Shown here in pieces: positions 1 to 5,764 of a DNA stretch of 28,703 nt; position 1 is the first letter of the stretch, and each line of letters begins with the position of its first letter. The notes under the pieces were generated by a model. It did no database searches. It was not told where the DNA came from and saw only the letters and a program-made list of their open reading frames with translations. The position numbers were made by a program, and so were the translations under genes. The stretch is from JBKPDV01 sp046728075 (GTDB lineage: Bacteria; Acidobacteriota; Thermoanaerobaculia; UBA5066; Gp7-AA6), in the NCBI GenBank assembly GCA_046728075.1, contig JBKPDV010000202.1:1-28703 (forward strand), given 5' to 3'.

Positions 1-219
1 CAGGCAGACCGCGTAGCTGACCAAACCGGCCAGGAAGGGGAGACCGAGCCGGGGAAGGCGCGGCCGCAGGACTAGGAGCAACGCGATCGCGGCGAAGGCG
101 GATCGGTAGAAGGCCACCTTCAGCGGCGCCTCGGACACCGCCTTGATCGCGACGCCGCCCGTCGACCAGAGCACCGCGGCCCCGAGGACGAAAAGCGCCC
201 CCGGACGCGCCCGCCTCAT
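1..219 (-). CDS. EamA/DMT-family transporter, N-terminal part
   Basis: This is the N-terminal 73 residues of an inner-membrane permease of the drug/metabolite transporter (EamA) type; the rest lies beyond the left edge. The visible part has the family's opening pattern: a hydrophobic first helix (ALFVLGAAVLWSTGGVAIK), a short loop, then VAFYRSAFAAIALLLVL as helix two, where the F-x-R element is typical. The ATG at 219 overlaps the TGA of the upstream peptidase gene in an ATGA junction, so the two are probably translated in a coupled way. The substrate cannot be told from this fragment. Confidence 0.75.
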   Translation of the reverse strand, partial: MRRARPGALFVLGAAVLWSTGGVAIKAVSEAPLKVAFYRSAFAAIALLLVLRPRLPRLGLPFLAGLVSYAVCL

Positions 220-1130
220 CTCTCGACGGCCCGAAGGATCGCCTCCGCCACCGCCTGCGCCGCGGCGGCTCCGAGACGCAGGCGCAGGGAGAGGGGCGGG
301 ACCGAGCCGCCCGGCGCGAGAGCGAAGACAACATCGCCGTCGACGATCGTATGAGCGGGCCGCACCGCCCGCGCGATCCCGTCATGCGCCTCGATCGCCA
401 CTCTTTTGAGCGAGCCGGGCTCGAAGCCCACGGTCGTCGCCACGCAGACGAGCGTGGTGTTCGTGCCTGCCAGGGCGTGGTCCGGGAGGGGATCCTGTGT
501 GAGCGCTCGCGCCGTCCCGAGCAGCCGCCCCTCTCGATGAGCGCCCGCGAAGATGCGCCCGCTTTCGGGCTCGACGACGTCGCCGAAGGCATTGACGACT
601 GCAAGAGCGCAGACGCGCTCTCCCTCGGGAAGCTCGACCGCCGCCGCGCCGACGCCGCCGGGGCTCGCGTGGGCCACGCCGAGCAGCTTGCCCACGGTCG
701 CCCCGGTCCCCGCGCCCAGACCGCCCGTCTCGATTTCTCCCTCGCGCGCGGCCGCGCAGGCGGCTTCCCCCATCGCCGGGTCCGGGTGGGCGCCCGGGTC
801 GCCGATGGCCAGATCGAAAAGCACCGCCGCCGCGACGATCGGGACCCGCGCGGGACCAACCTCAAAGCCCACGCCGCCCCGAGCGAGCCATGCGACGACG
901 CCGTCGGCAGCGGCCAGTCCAAAGGCGCTGCCCCCAGTGAAGAGCAATCCATGGATCTCCGAAACGAGATTACCCGGAGTGAAGACGCCGGTTTCCCGCG
1001 TCCCCGGCGCTCCGCCGCGGACGTCGACGGCAGCGATCGTGCCCGCGGGAGGGAGCAGGACAGTGCAACCCGTGCGGCCGACCGGATCCGTTGCATGGCC
1101 GATCCGGTAGCCGGTGGGGAAGGAAGGCAT
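216..1130 (-). CDS. P1-family (S58) aminopeptidase, DmpA/BapA-like
   Basis: A 304-residue protein of the P1 family (DmpA, BapA, Rv1333), N-terminal-nucleophile hydrolases that cleave themselves into two chains and act as L-aminopeptidase/D-esterase or beta-peptidyl aminopeptidase. Visible family features are the GYRIGHATDPVGRTGCTV opening, GLLFTGGSAFGLAAADGV at about residues 61-78, GLGAGTGATVGK at 138-148, and AGTNTTLVCVATT at 221-233. By analogy with Rv1333 the self-cleavage would be between N224 and T225, leaving T225 as the catalytic N-terminal residue. The length is normal for the family. No signal peptide is apparent, so it is probably cytoplasmic. It follows the SprT-like gene across a heptamer hairpin and overlaps the EamA gene by 4 bases. 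The natural substrate is unknown. Confidence 0.88.
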   Translation of the reverse strand: MPSFPTGYRIGHATDPVGRTGCTVLLPPAGTIAAVDVRGGAPGTRETGVFTPGNLVSEIHGLLFTGGSAFGLAAADGVVAWLARGGVGFEVGPARVPIVAAAVLFDLAIGDPGAHPDPAMGEAACAAAREGEIETGGLGAGTGATVGKLLGVAHASPGGVGAAAVELPEGERVCALAVVNAFGDVVEPESGRIFAGAHREGRLLGTARALTQDPLPDHALAGTNTTLVCVATTVGFEPGSLKRVAIEAHDGIARAVRPAHTIVDGDVVFALAPGGSVPPLSLRLRLGAAAAQAVAEAILRAVER

Positions 1131-1149
1131 AGGGGAGATTCTAGGCGCC

Positions 1150-1226
1150 GTTCAAAGTTCACAGTTCAAGGTTCAAGGTGCGACATGAGAGACCTAACTT
1201 TGAACCTTGAACGTTGAACCTTGAAC
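1150..1226. repeat. Heptamer inverted-repeat hairpin, GTTCANN family
   Basis: Four tandem 7-base units of consensus GTTCANN (1150-1177) face four units reading as the reverse complement (1199-1226), separated by a 21-base loop. Differences between the arms fall only on unit positions 6 and 7. It lies between the SprT-like stop and the peptidase start. The right arm also codes for the last residues of the SprT-like protein. Confidence 0.93.
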
Positions 1227-1700
1227 CCTCCTCAAGCGCGACGGCGCTCCGGAGCGCCAACAATTCAGGCAGTCCGTCCGCCGGCGAAAGGGGCGCACGC
1301 GGCGAAAGACCCGCCGGCAACCCTCGCATCGATAAAGGATCTCGCGGTGGCGCCGGAAGTCTCGAAGCGCGGGTGTTTCAGGCGCATGGCCGGGCTTTGC
1401 TCCGAGAAGACGCGCCAGCCGCCGGAAGACCGGTCCGTGCGCCACGCGCGATCCAGCCGACGCGAACGCCCAGGCGTGGGCGGCTTCGTGCCGCAGCGTG
1501 TCCTCCTGCTCGCTCTCAGACAGGTGGGCTGAGATCGTGATGCGGTGAGGAGTCCCGTACTGAATCTCGCCGCCGGTCAGCTTGCGCGTGGAGAGCCGGA
1601 CGAGCGCCGGGCCGAAGTGAAAACGCCCCGCGAGGCGGTCGTAGAGAAGTTGCAAGCGTTGCTCGGGGTCGGCCGGCGGAATCGGGAAGAGCAGTTCCAA
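1194..1700 (-). CDS. SprT-like zinc metalloprotease
   Basis: A 168-residue SprT-like protein. The metalloprotease motif HEAAH is at residues 71-75, with a probable third zinc ligand at H88 in HGPVFRRLARLLG. A C-terminal zinc ribbon has CEGC at 125-128 and CLNC at 144-147. SprT/SPRTN relatives act on DNA-protein crosslinks; whether this one does is inference. The start is a TTG at 1700, since no in-frame ATG gives a longer N-terminus, and a -10-like TAATCT lies close upstream. The last ten residues (VQGSTFKVQS) are encoded by the right arm of the heptamer hairpin, so the natural C-terminus has been extended or replaced by repeat sequence. It is divergent from the dienelactone-hydrolase gene. 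Confidence 0.82.
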   Translation of the reverse strand: MELLFPIPPADPEQRLQLLYDRLAGRFHFGPALVRLSTRKLTGGEIQYGTPHRITISAHLSESEQEDTLRHEAAHAWAFASAGSRVAHGPVFRRLARLLGAKPGHAPETPALRDFRRHREILYRCEGCRRVFRRVRPFRRRTDCLNCWRSGAPSRLRRVQGSTFKVQS

Positions 1701-1709
1701 CTCGAAATA

Positions 1710-1715
1710 AGATTA
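1710..1715 (-). promoter_or_regulatory. Possible -10 box for the SprT-like gene
   Basis: TAATCT on the minus strand places a predicted transcription start about 3 bases before the TTG start at 1700. No Shine-Dalgarno sequence fits in that space. No convincing -35 was found, so this is a weak call. Confidence 0.3.
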
Positions 1716-1748
1716 GCAGCCTCGCGGGCCCGCTCGATGTCGCCCGCC

Positions 1749-1762
1749 TATTATTTTGGAGG
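1749..1762 (+). promoter_or_regulatory. -10-like TATTAT and ribosome-binding site GGAGG
   Basis: GGAGG at 1758-1762 lies 5 bases before the ATG at 1768 and decides that start over the in-frame TTG at 1756. TATTAT at 1749-1754 resembles a -10 box, but a start 7 bases later would fall inside the GGAGG. The true promoter may therefore be elsewhere. Confidence 0.45.
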
Positions 1763-1767
1763 TTCCG

Positions 1768-2514
1768 ATGCGGCGAAGGCTTTCGTTTCTCTCGATGGGT
1801 GCCTTGCTTCTCACCACGGCTCTGTCGGCGCAGTCGGCGGGCAAGATGGTTTCCTTTCCCAGCGGCTCGGAAACAGGTTCCGGATATCTGTCGGCGCCCG
1901 AGGGAGGGGCCAAGCGCGGGGCGATCGTCGTGATCCACGAGTGGTATGGACTGAACGACTTCGCGAAGGCGAAGGCGGATCACTTTGCCAAAGAAGGTTA
2001 TGTCGCTCTGGCGCTGGACCTCTACCGAGGGAAGCTGGCGACGGACGACGACGCCGCGCACCAGCTGATGCGTGGGCTCCCGGAGGACCGGGCGATTCGC
2101 GATCTGAAAGGCGCCGTCGCCTTCCTGCGGTCCCGTCCGGACGTGGACCCGAAAAGAGTCGGGTCCGTGGGCTGGTGCATGGGGGGCGGATACTCTCTGG
2201 CGCTCGCCCTGGCCGAACCGACTCTCGCGGGTGCCGTCATCTATTACGGGCGGCTGGTGACCGACGATGCGGCCATTCGATCACTCCAGGTGCCGCTCCT
2301 GGGCAACTTCGGAGGCCAGGACAAGGGGATTTCGCCGGAGAGTGTCCGCGAGTTCGAGAAGAAGGCCAAGGCGGCGGGCAAGAACGTGGACTTCAAGATC
2401 TATCCGGAGTCCGGCCACGGCTTCGCCAGCTTCGACAGCTCTCATCCAAACGACTCAAAGGACGCCGACAAACGGACGGAAGGTTTCTTCGAGACGAGAC
2501 TGAAGGGGAAGTAG
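1768..2514 (+). CDS. Exported dienelactone-hydrolase-family alpha/beta hydrolase
   Basis: A 248-residue alpha/beta hydrolase of the dienelactone hydrolase family. The catalytic triad is visible: nucleophile C137 in GWCMGGG, D185 in FGGQDKG and H217 in SGHGF. The family's conserved glutamate is E58 in HEWYGLND. Residues 1 to about 23 (MRRRLSFLSMGALLLTTALSA) form a signal peptide, so the enzyme is probably periplasmic, whereas classical DLH is cytoplasmic. The ATG at 1768 is chosen because GGAGG precedes it at the right distance. It is transcribed convergently with the ferredoxin gene, with a heptamer hairpin between them. DLH-like proteins hydrolyse varied esters and lactones, so the substrate is not predictable. 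Confidence 0.87.
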   Translation: MRRRLSFLSMGALLLTTALSAQSAGKMVSFPSGSETGSGYLSAPEGGAKRGAIVVIHEWYGLNDFAKAKADHFAKEGYVALALDLYRGKLATDDDAAHQLMRGLPEDRAIRDLKGAVAFLRSRPDVDPKRVGSVGWCMGGGYSLALALAEPTLAGAVIYYGRLVTDDAAIRSLQVPLLGNFGGQDKGISPESVREFEKKAKAAGKNVDFKIYPESGHGFASFDSSHPNDSKDADKRTEGFFETRLKGK

Positions 2515-2520
2515 CGCGTC

Positions 2521-2587
2521 GGCGAACGGCGAACGGCGAACGAGTGCAGGACCCCGGCGCCCTTCGCCTTACGCCTTTCGCCCTACG
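2521..2587. repeat. Heptamer inverted-repeat hairpin, GGCGANN family
   Basis: Three copies of GGCGAAC (2521-2541) face four 7-base units of the complementary type, each ending in CG (2560-2587). It lies between two convergent genes, starting 6 bases after the hydrolase stop. The right arm contains the last codons and the stop of the ferredoxin gene. Confidence 0.9.
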
Positions 2588-2852
2588 CCCTATTCTTGTA
2601 CCAGTCCGCGTTGATCTGGAGGTACTGTTTCCACTTCTCCGGGATCGTCTCCTCGGTGAAGATGGCGGTCACCGGACAGGCCGGCTCACAGTTGCCGCAC
2701 TGGATGCAGACGTTCGGATCGATATACAGCATCTGCGCGGCGGCGAAGTCCGCCTCATCTTTGCGCGGATGGATACAGTCGACCGGGCAAACATCGACAC
2801 AAGCCGTGTCCTTCGTGCCGATGCAGGGTTCCGCGATGATGTACATCCCCAT
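2583..2852 (-). CDS. fdxA: 7Fe-type ferredoxin ([3Fe-4S][4Fe-4S])
   Basis: An 89-residue ferredoxin with eight cysteines in the order C10-x7-C18-x3-C22-x3-C26 and C49-x2-C52-x2-C55-x3-C59. The missing CxxC in the first group is the pattern of 7Fe ferredoxins such as Azotobacter FdI, where that half holds a [3Fe-4S] cluster. It is a soluble cytoplasmic electron carrier; the partner enzyme is not identifiable here. The opening MGMYIIAEPCIGTKDTAC is highly typical. AGGAGGAG stands upstream of the ATG at 2852. The last codons and the stop fall inside the heptamer repeat arm shared with the convergent hydrolase gene. Confidence 0.92.
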   Translation of the reverse strand: MGMYIIAEPCIGTKDTACVDVCPVDCIHPRKDEADFAAAQMLYIDPNVCIQCGNCEPACPVTAIFTEETIPEKWKQYLQINADWYKNRA

Positions 2853-2879
2853 CGGTCTATCTCCTCCTAGAGTGGGCGC

Positions 2880-2888
2880 ATTCTAGCA
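2880..2888 (-). promoter_or_regulatory. Extended -10 box (TGC-TAGAAT) of the ferredoxin gene
   Basis: On the minus strand TGC directly precedes TAGAAT, an extended -10 pattern. The predicted start near 2873 gives a leader of about 21 bases that contains the AGGAGG ribosome site. No good -35 was found. Confidence 0.45.
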
Positions 2889-2944
2889 GGAAGAACAATA
2901 GAGGAAGGAACCTCTTGGTTCGCCGGCCACGTAACAGTTTGGGT

Positions 2945-2988
2945 CGCGGCGCGCGAAGTCTCCCAGAGGGGAGGAGGCGCGCGCCGCG
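2945..2988. repeat. GC-rich nested hairpin
   Basis: An 11-base perfect inverted repeat, CGCGGCGCGCG (2945-2955) with CGCGCGCCGCG (2978-2988), encloses a second stem of CTCCC and GGGAG. It sits in the 239-base gap downstream of the small exported protein gene (minus strand). It may act as a transcript-end structure, but no U-tract follows on either strand. Confidence 0.55.
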
Positions 2989-3012
2989 GGAGCGAGAGCG
3001 CGCGAGGGACCA

Positions 3013-3049
3013 GGCGCTCGGTCGAGCCCCTTTGGGCGAGCCGAGCGCC
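3013..3049. repeat. GC-rich inverted repeat
   Basis: GGCGCTCGG (3013-3021) pairs with CCGAGCGCC (3041-3049) around an imperfectly pairing centre. With the hairpin at 2945-2988 it fills most of the gap 2853-3091, in which I see no coding sequence and no heptamer array. Confidence 0.5.
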
Positions 3050-3091
3050 GGTGCGCCGAAGGCGCAGGTCCGGAGCAAGCGGAAGCGACGG

Positions 3092-3391
3092 TTAGCGTCC
3101 GACGCTGATTTGATGAGCGAGATTCTGGCCGTCCGTCAGGGTCGTGTAACGCACCGTGACTTTGGCTCCTTGGGAAAGGGTGCCGTTGATCTTGGTGTCG
3201 GAGGTCCAGACGAGCTGGATTGCGGACCCGTCCGCCTGGTTGACGACCAGGGTCCGGTCGGCGGCCTGCAGCTTCGAAACGGTGCCCGTCAGGGTCTGCA
3301 TCTTGTCGGGCGAAGGTGCGGCAGCGGCAGCGCCCAGGCTCAGCATCAGGACCAGAGCTGCGCCGGCGATCGCTTTTCGGGGGTTTGACAT
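3092..3391 (-). CDS. Small exported protein of unknown function
   Basis: A 99-residue protein with a clear signal peptide (MSNPRKAIAGAALVLMLSLG, cleavage likely after AAAAA near residue 25). About 74 mature residues follow. The mature part alternates short beta-like stretches (LTGTVSKLQAADRTLVVN, AIQLVWTSDTKING, GAKVTVRYTTL). This resembles small OB-fold or DUF5666-like periplasmic proteins, but I cannot assign a family firmly. AGGAGG precedes the ATG at 3391. It is divergent from the TPR gene and points toward the ferredoxin gene, from which it is separated by two GC-rich hairpins. Confidence 0.7.
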   Translation of the reverse strand: MSNPRKAIAGAALVLMLSLGAAAAAPSPDKMQTLTGTVSKLQAADRTLVVNQADGSAIQLVWTSDTKINGTLSQGAKVTVRYTTLTDGQNLAHQISVGR

Positions 3392-3455
3392 GACTCCTCC
3401 TGTTTTCGGAAAACAGTCCCTTGATCCCTGCCATTCCGCCCGCAGGCAGCTCCAT

Positions 3456-3484
3456 TTGACAGGCGGGAGGGCTGTCCCTAAAAT
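3456..3484 (+). promoter_or_regulatory. Consensus sigma70-type promoter of the TPR gene
   Basis: TTGACA at 3456-3461 and TAAAAT at 3479-3484 are separated by exactly 17 bases, a near-perfect housekeeping promoter. The predicted transcription start is near 3491, giving a leader of about 32 bases with GGAGG at 3509-3513 before the ATG at 3523. It is the best-matching promoter in the window. Confidence 0.8.
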
Positions 3485-3522
3485 ACGCCGTTTTTCGCAA
3501 ATCTTCCGGAGGTCCCGTCACT

Positions 3523-4191
3523 ATGGCCAAACGCTGGACGGAAGCCGAGATTCGATTCTTGAAGGACAACGCGGGCAAGATGAGCGTCCAGGCTCTCGCC
3601 GACGCTCTGTCGGCGCGCATCGATGACGTCGAGAAAAGGGTGGAAAAGTTGGGTCTCAACGGCGCCGGGCCGGAAGTGGCCGCTCGCAAGGCCCAGACTT
3701 TGAAGGAGCTGTCCCGCCACACCGAGAACGCCCGGAAAGACTTCGATCGGGGTGTCACGGCTCTCCAGAGAAAGAAACCGGATGAGGCCGAGCGCCACCT
3801 GCTCGACCTGATTCAGAAGTACCCCGATGAAAAGGAGCTCGTGGATCGCGCTCGAGTCTACCTGGCCGTCTGTGAGCGCCAGAAGAACGCGGCGCGCGCG
3901 GCGCTCGTCGAGCCGGAAGACTTCTACTATGTGGCACTTCTGGAAAAAAATCGCGGCAACGTTACGGAGGCGATCGAGCACGCCAAACGAGCCGCCAAGA
4001 AGAATGGCGGCGGGAAGGTCGACTTCCTCCTCGCCTGCTGCTACGCCCTGTCCGGCGAGGCCGACACCGCGGTCGAGCACCTACGAAAGGCGATCGAAGA
4101 GGATCATCGCAACCGAATCCTCGCCCGGCACGACAGGGACTTTGATCCGGTGCGCGACACGCCGGCATTTCAGGAGCTTCTCGCCTCATAG
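3523..4191 (+). CDS. TPR protein with N-terminal SANT/Myb-like helix-turn-helix
   Basis: A 222-residue protein of unknown role. Residues 1 to about 45 (MAKRWTEAEIRFLKDNAGK onward) resemble a SANT/Myb-like three-helix domain, with W5 and the E-I-x-F-L spacing typical of such folds. From about residue 65 the chain is helical with TPR-like pairs: ARKDFDRGVTALQRKKPDEAERHL, FYYVALLEKNRGNVTEAIEHA, and DFLLACCYALSGEADTAVEHL. The TPR part would mediate protein contacts. DNA binding by the first domain is only inference. No signal peptide or membrane segment is present, so it is probably cytoplasmic. It has a strong promoter and ribosome site and is followed by a heptamer hairpin. Confidence 0.75.
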   Translation: MAKRWTEAEIRFLKDNAGKMSVQALADALSARIDDVEKRVEKLGLNGAGPEVAARKAQTLKELSRHTENARKDFDRGVTALQRKKPDEAERHLLDLIQKYPDEKELVDRARVYLAVCERQKNAARAALVEPEDFYYVALLEKNRGNVTEAIEHAKRAAKKNGGGKVDFLLACCYALSGEADTAVEHLRKAIEEDHRNRILARHDRDFDPVRDTPAFQELLAS

Positions 4192-4197
4192 TGAAGC

Positions 4198-4259
4198 TAT
4201 CAGCTGTCAGCTCTCAGCTTGGAGTCGTCTGGCTGATAGCTGATAGCTGATAGCTGATA
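4198..4259. repeat. Heptamer inverted-repeat hairpin, NNTCAGC family
   Basis: Three units of consensus TNTCAGC (4198-4218) face four identical copies of GCTGATA (4232-4259), with a 13-base loop. It starts 6 bases after the TPR stop and ends 20 bases before the glmU start. Confidence 0.93.
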
Positions 4260-4267
4260 GCTCGCCC

Positions 4268-4273
4268 TATACT
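4268..4273 (+). promoter_or_regulatory. -10 box of glmU predicting a leaderless mRNA
   Basis: TATACT ends 6 bases before the GTG at 4280, so the expected +1 base is the G of the start codon. No Shine-Dalgarno sequence is present. The -35 position would fall inside the heptamer repeat arm and does not match TTGACA. Confidence 0.5.
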
Positions 4274-4279
4274 CCCGGC

Positions 4280-5755
4280 GTGAGGAAAGCGCCCCGCAGG
4301 CCGCGTCCGTCACGGGCGAAAGCGCAAAAGCTTTCGGCTCCCCGCGTTGTCATTCTGGCCGCGGGGATCGGCTCGCGAATGCGCTCGACCCTTCCCAAGG
4401 TCCTGCACCGGGTCGGCGGAGTCCCGATGCTGGAATCGGTTCTTCGGTCAGCGGAGAGCCTTCGCCCATCGCGGATCGTGGTCGTCCTCGGGGCGTCCCG
4501 CGCGGCGGTGGAACCTCTCCTGGCGGGACGAGGCGTGACCGTCGTCGTCCAGGATCCCCCTCGAGGAACCGGGGACGCGGTCGTTCAGGCGCTGGCTGCT
4601 CTGTCGGACGGAGACGGACCCGTGATGATCCTTTCCGGAGACGTGCCTCTGATCCGGCCCGAGACTCTCGCCGGGCTGCTCGACAAGCTCGGGGAAGGAG
4701 CCGATCTCGCGTTGCTGACTTTTCGTCCGCCCGAGCCAGGCGTCTTCGGCCGGGTCGTTCGCGACCGGCGCGGACACGTGCAGCGAATCGTCGAGTCTCG
4801 GAACGCGACGGCTCGGGAGAGATCCATTGGCGAGGTGAACGCCGGGATCTATGCCTTCCAGGCGCCGGCGCTCGCGCGCGCGGCGGCCCGCCTGCGCGAA
4901 GACCCCGTCTCACGCGAGATCTACCTTACCGACGCCGTCGAAATCCTCACTTCGGCGCGGAATCGAGTCGAGACAGCGGAGTCCGCCGACTGGCGGGAGG
5001 CCTGGGGGATCAACACACGGACGGATCTCGCCGCCGCCGAGGAGATCATGAGGCGCCGGGCGCTCGAAGCGGCCCTCGAGGCCGGCGTAACTCTCATCGA
5101 TCCAGCGACGACTCGCATCGGACCGGACGTCCGGCTCGAGCCCGACGTCGTGATCCATCCCTTCGTCTCGCTGGAGGGCAGGACCGTTCTGCGCGAGCGA
5201 TGCGAAGTCCTGCCTTTCACACGAATCGCGGACTCGGAGATCGCGCCGGACACCGTGATTGGTCCGCACTGCGACGTCGAGGGAGCGGTGATCGGCGCGC
5301 GGTCGCGGGTCGGGCCCTATTCGCGCCTGCGTCCCGAGACCGTGCTCGAAGAGGACGTGCGGGTCGGCAACTTCGTCGAGACCAAGAAGGCCACCCTGCG
5401 CCGCGGAGTAAAGGCGTTGCATCTTTCCTACCTCGGAGACGCGGAAATCGGAGCCGAGACGAACGTCGGCGCAGGAATCATCACCTGCAATTACGATGGG
5501 GTGAAGAAGAACAGGACGACCGTGGGAAGCGGGGTCTTCCTGGGCAGCGACAGTCAGCTCATCGCGCCGGTGACCATCGGCGAGGGCGCGTATGTCGGTG
5601 CCGGCTCCACGATCACCCAGGACGTGCCCCCCGGCGCGCTTGCGGTCTCCCGAGTGCCCCAGAAGAACATCGAGGGGTGGGCGGAGAAGCGGCGCGCGCG
5701 TCGCGCGCCGCCGGACGGGGGGACGGGGCGACGGGGCGAAGGGGATCGGTCATAA
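4280..5755 (+). CDS. glmU: Bifunctional GlmU: GlcNAc-1-P uridylyltransferase / GlcN-1-P acetyltransferase
   Basis: A 491-residue GlmU that makes UDP-GlcNAc in the cytoplasm from glucosamine-1-phosphate, acetyl-CoA and UTP. The N-terminal nucleotidyltransferase shows LAAGIGSRMRSTLPKVLH (residues 26-43), QDPPRGTGDAV and ILSGDVPLI. The C-terminal left-handed beta-helix acetyltransferase runs from about 275. It contains ALHLSYLGDAEIG with the probable general base H381, then ITCNYDGVKKN and SRVPQKNIEGW. A basic N-terminal extension of about 20 residues precedes the usual start, so a later start cannot be excluded, although GTG 4280 fits the -10 box. After the normal end (IEGW) an extra arginine-rich tail of about 24 residues is encoded by a GC palindrome and an octamer array. 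It is followed directly by glmS, the preceding step of the pathway. Confidence 0.96.
   Translation: MRKAPRRPRPSRAKAQKLSAPRVVILAAGIGSRMRSTLPKVLHRVGGVPMLESVLRSAESLRPSRIVVVLGASRAAVEPLLAGRGVTVVVQDPPRGTGDAVVQALAALSDGDGPVMILSGDVPLIRPETLAGLLDKLGEGADLALLTFRPPEPGVFGRVVRDRRGHVQRIVESRNATARERSIGEVNAGIYAFQAPALARAAARLREDPVSREIYLTDAVEILTSARNRVETAESADWREAWGINTRTDLAAAEEIMRRRALEAALEAGVTLIDPATTRIGPDVRLEPDVVIHPFVSLEGRTVLRERCEVLPFTRIADSEIAPDTVIGPHCDVEGAVIGARSRVGPYSRLRPETVLEEDVRVGNFVETKKATLRRGVKALHLSYLGDAEIGAETNVGAGIITCNYDGVKKNRTTVGSGVFLGSDSQLIAPVTIGEGAYVGAGSTITQDVPPGALAVSRVPQKNIEGWAEKRRARRAPPDGGTGRRGEGDRS
5689..5744. repeat. GC palindrome plus one-armed octamer array inside the glmU 3' end
   Basis: A 10-base perfect stem (5689-5698 with 5702-5711, loop of three) is followed by four tandem 8-base units of consensus NGACGGGG (5713-5744). 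Both are inside the reading frame and code for the extra GlmU tail. This is the 8-base, single-arm counterpart of the heptamer hairpins, where glmS starts only 9 bases after the stop. Confidence 0.75.
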
Positions 5756-5756
5756 T
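5751..5756 (+). promoter_or_regulatory. Possible -10 box of glmS overlapping the glmU stop
   Basis: CATAAT overlaps the TAA stop of glmU and ends 8 bases before the glmS ATG at 5765, predicting a leader of about 2 bases. No -35 match is visible, and co-transcription with glmU is equally possible. Confidence 0.35.
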
Positions 5757-5764
5757 CAGCGCCT

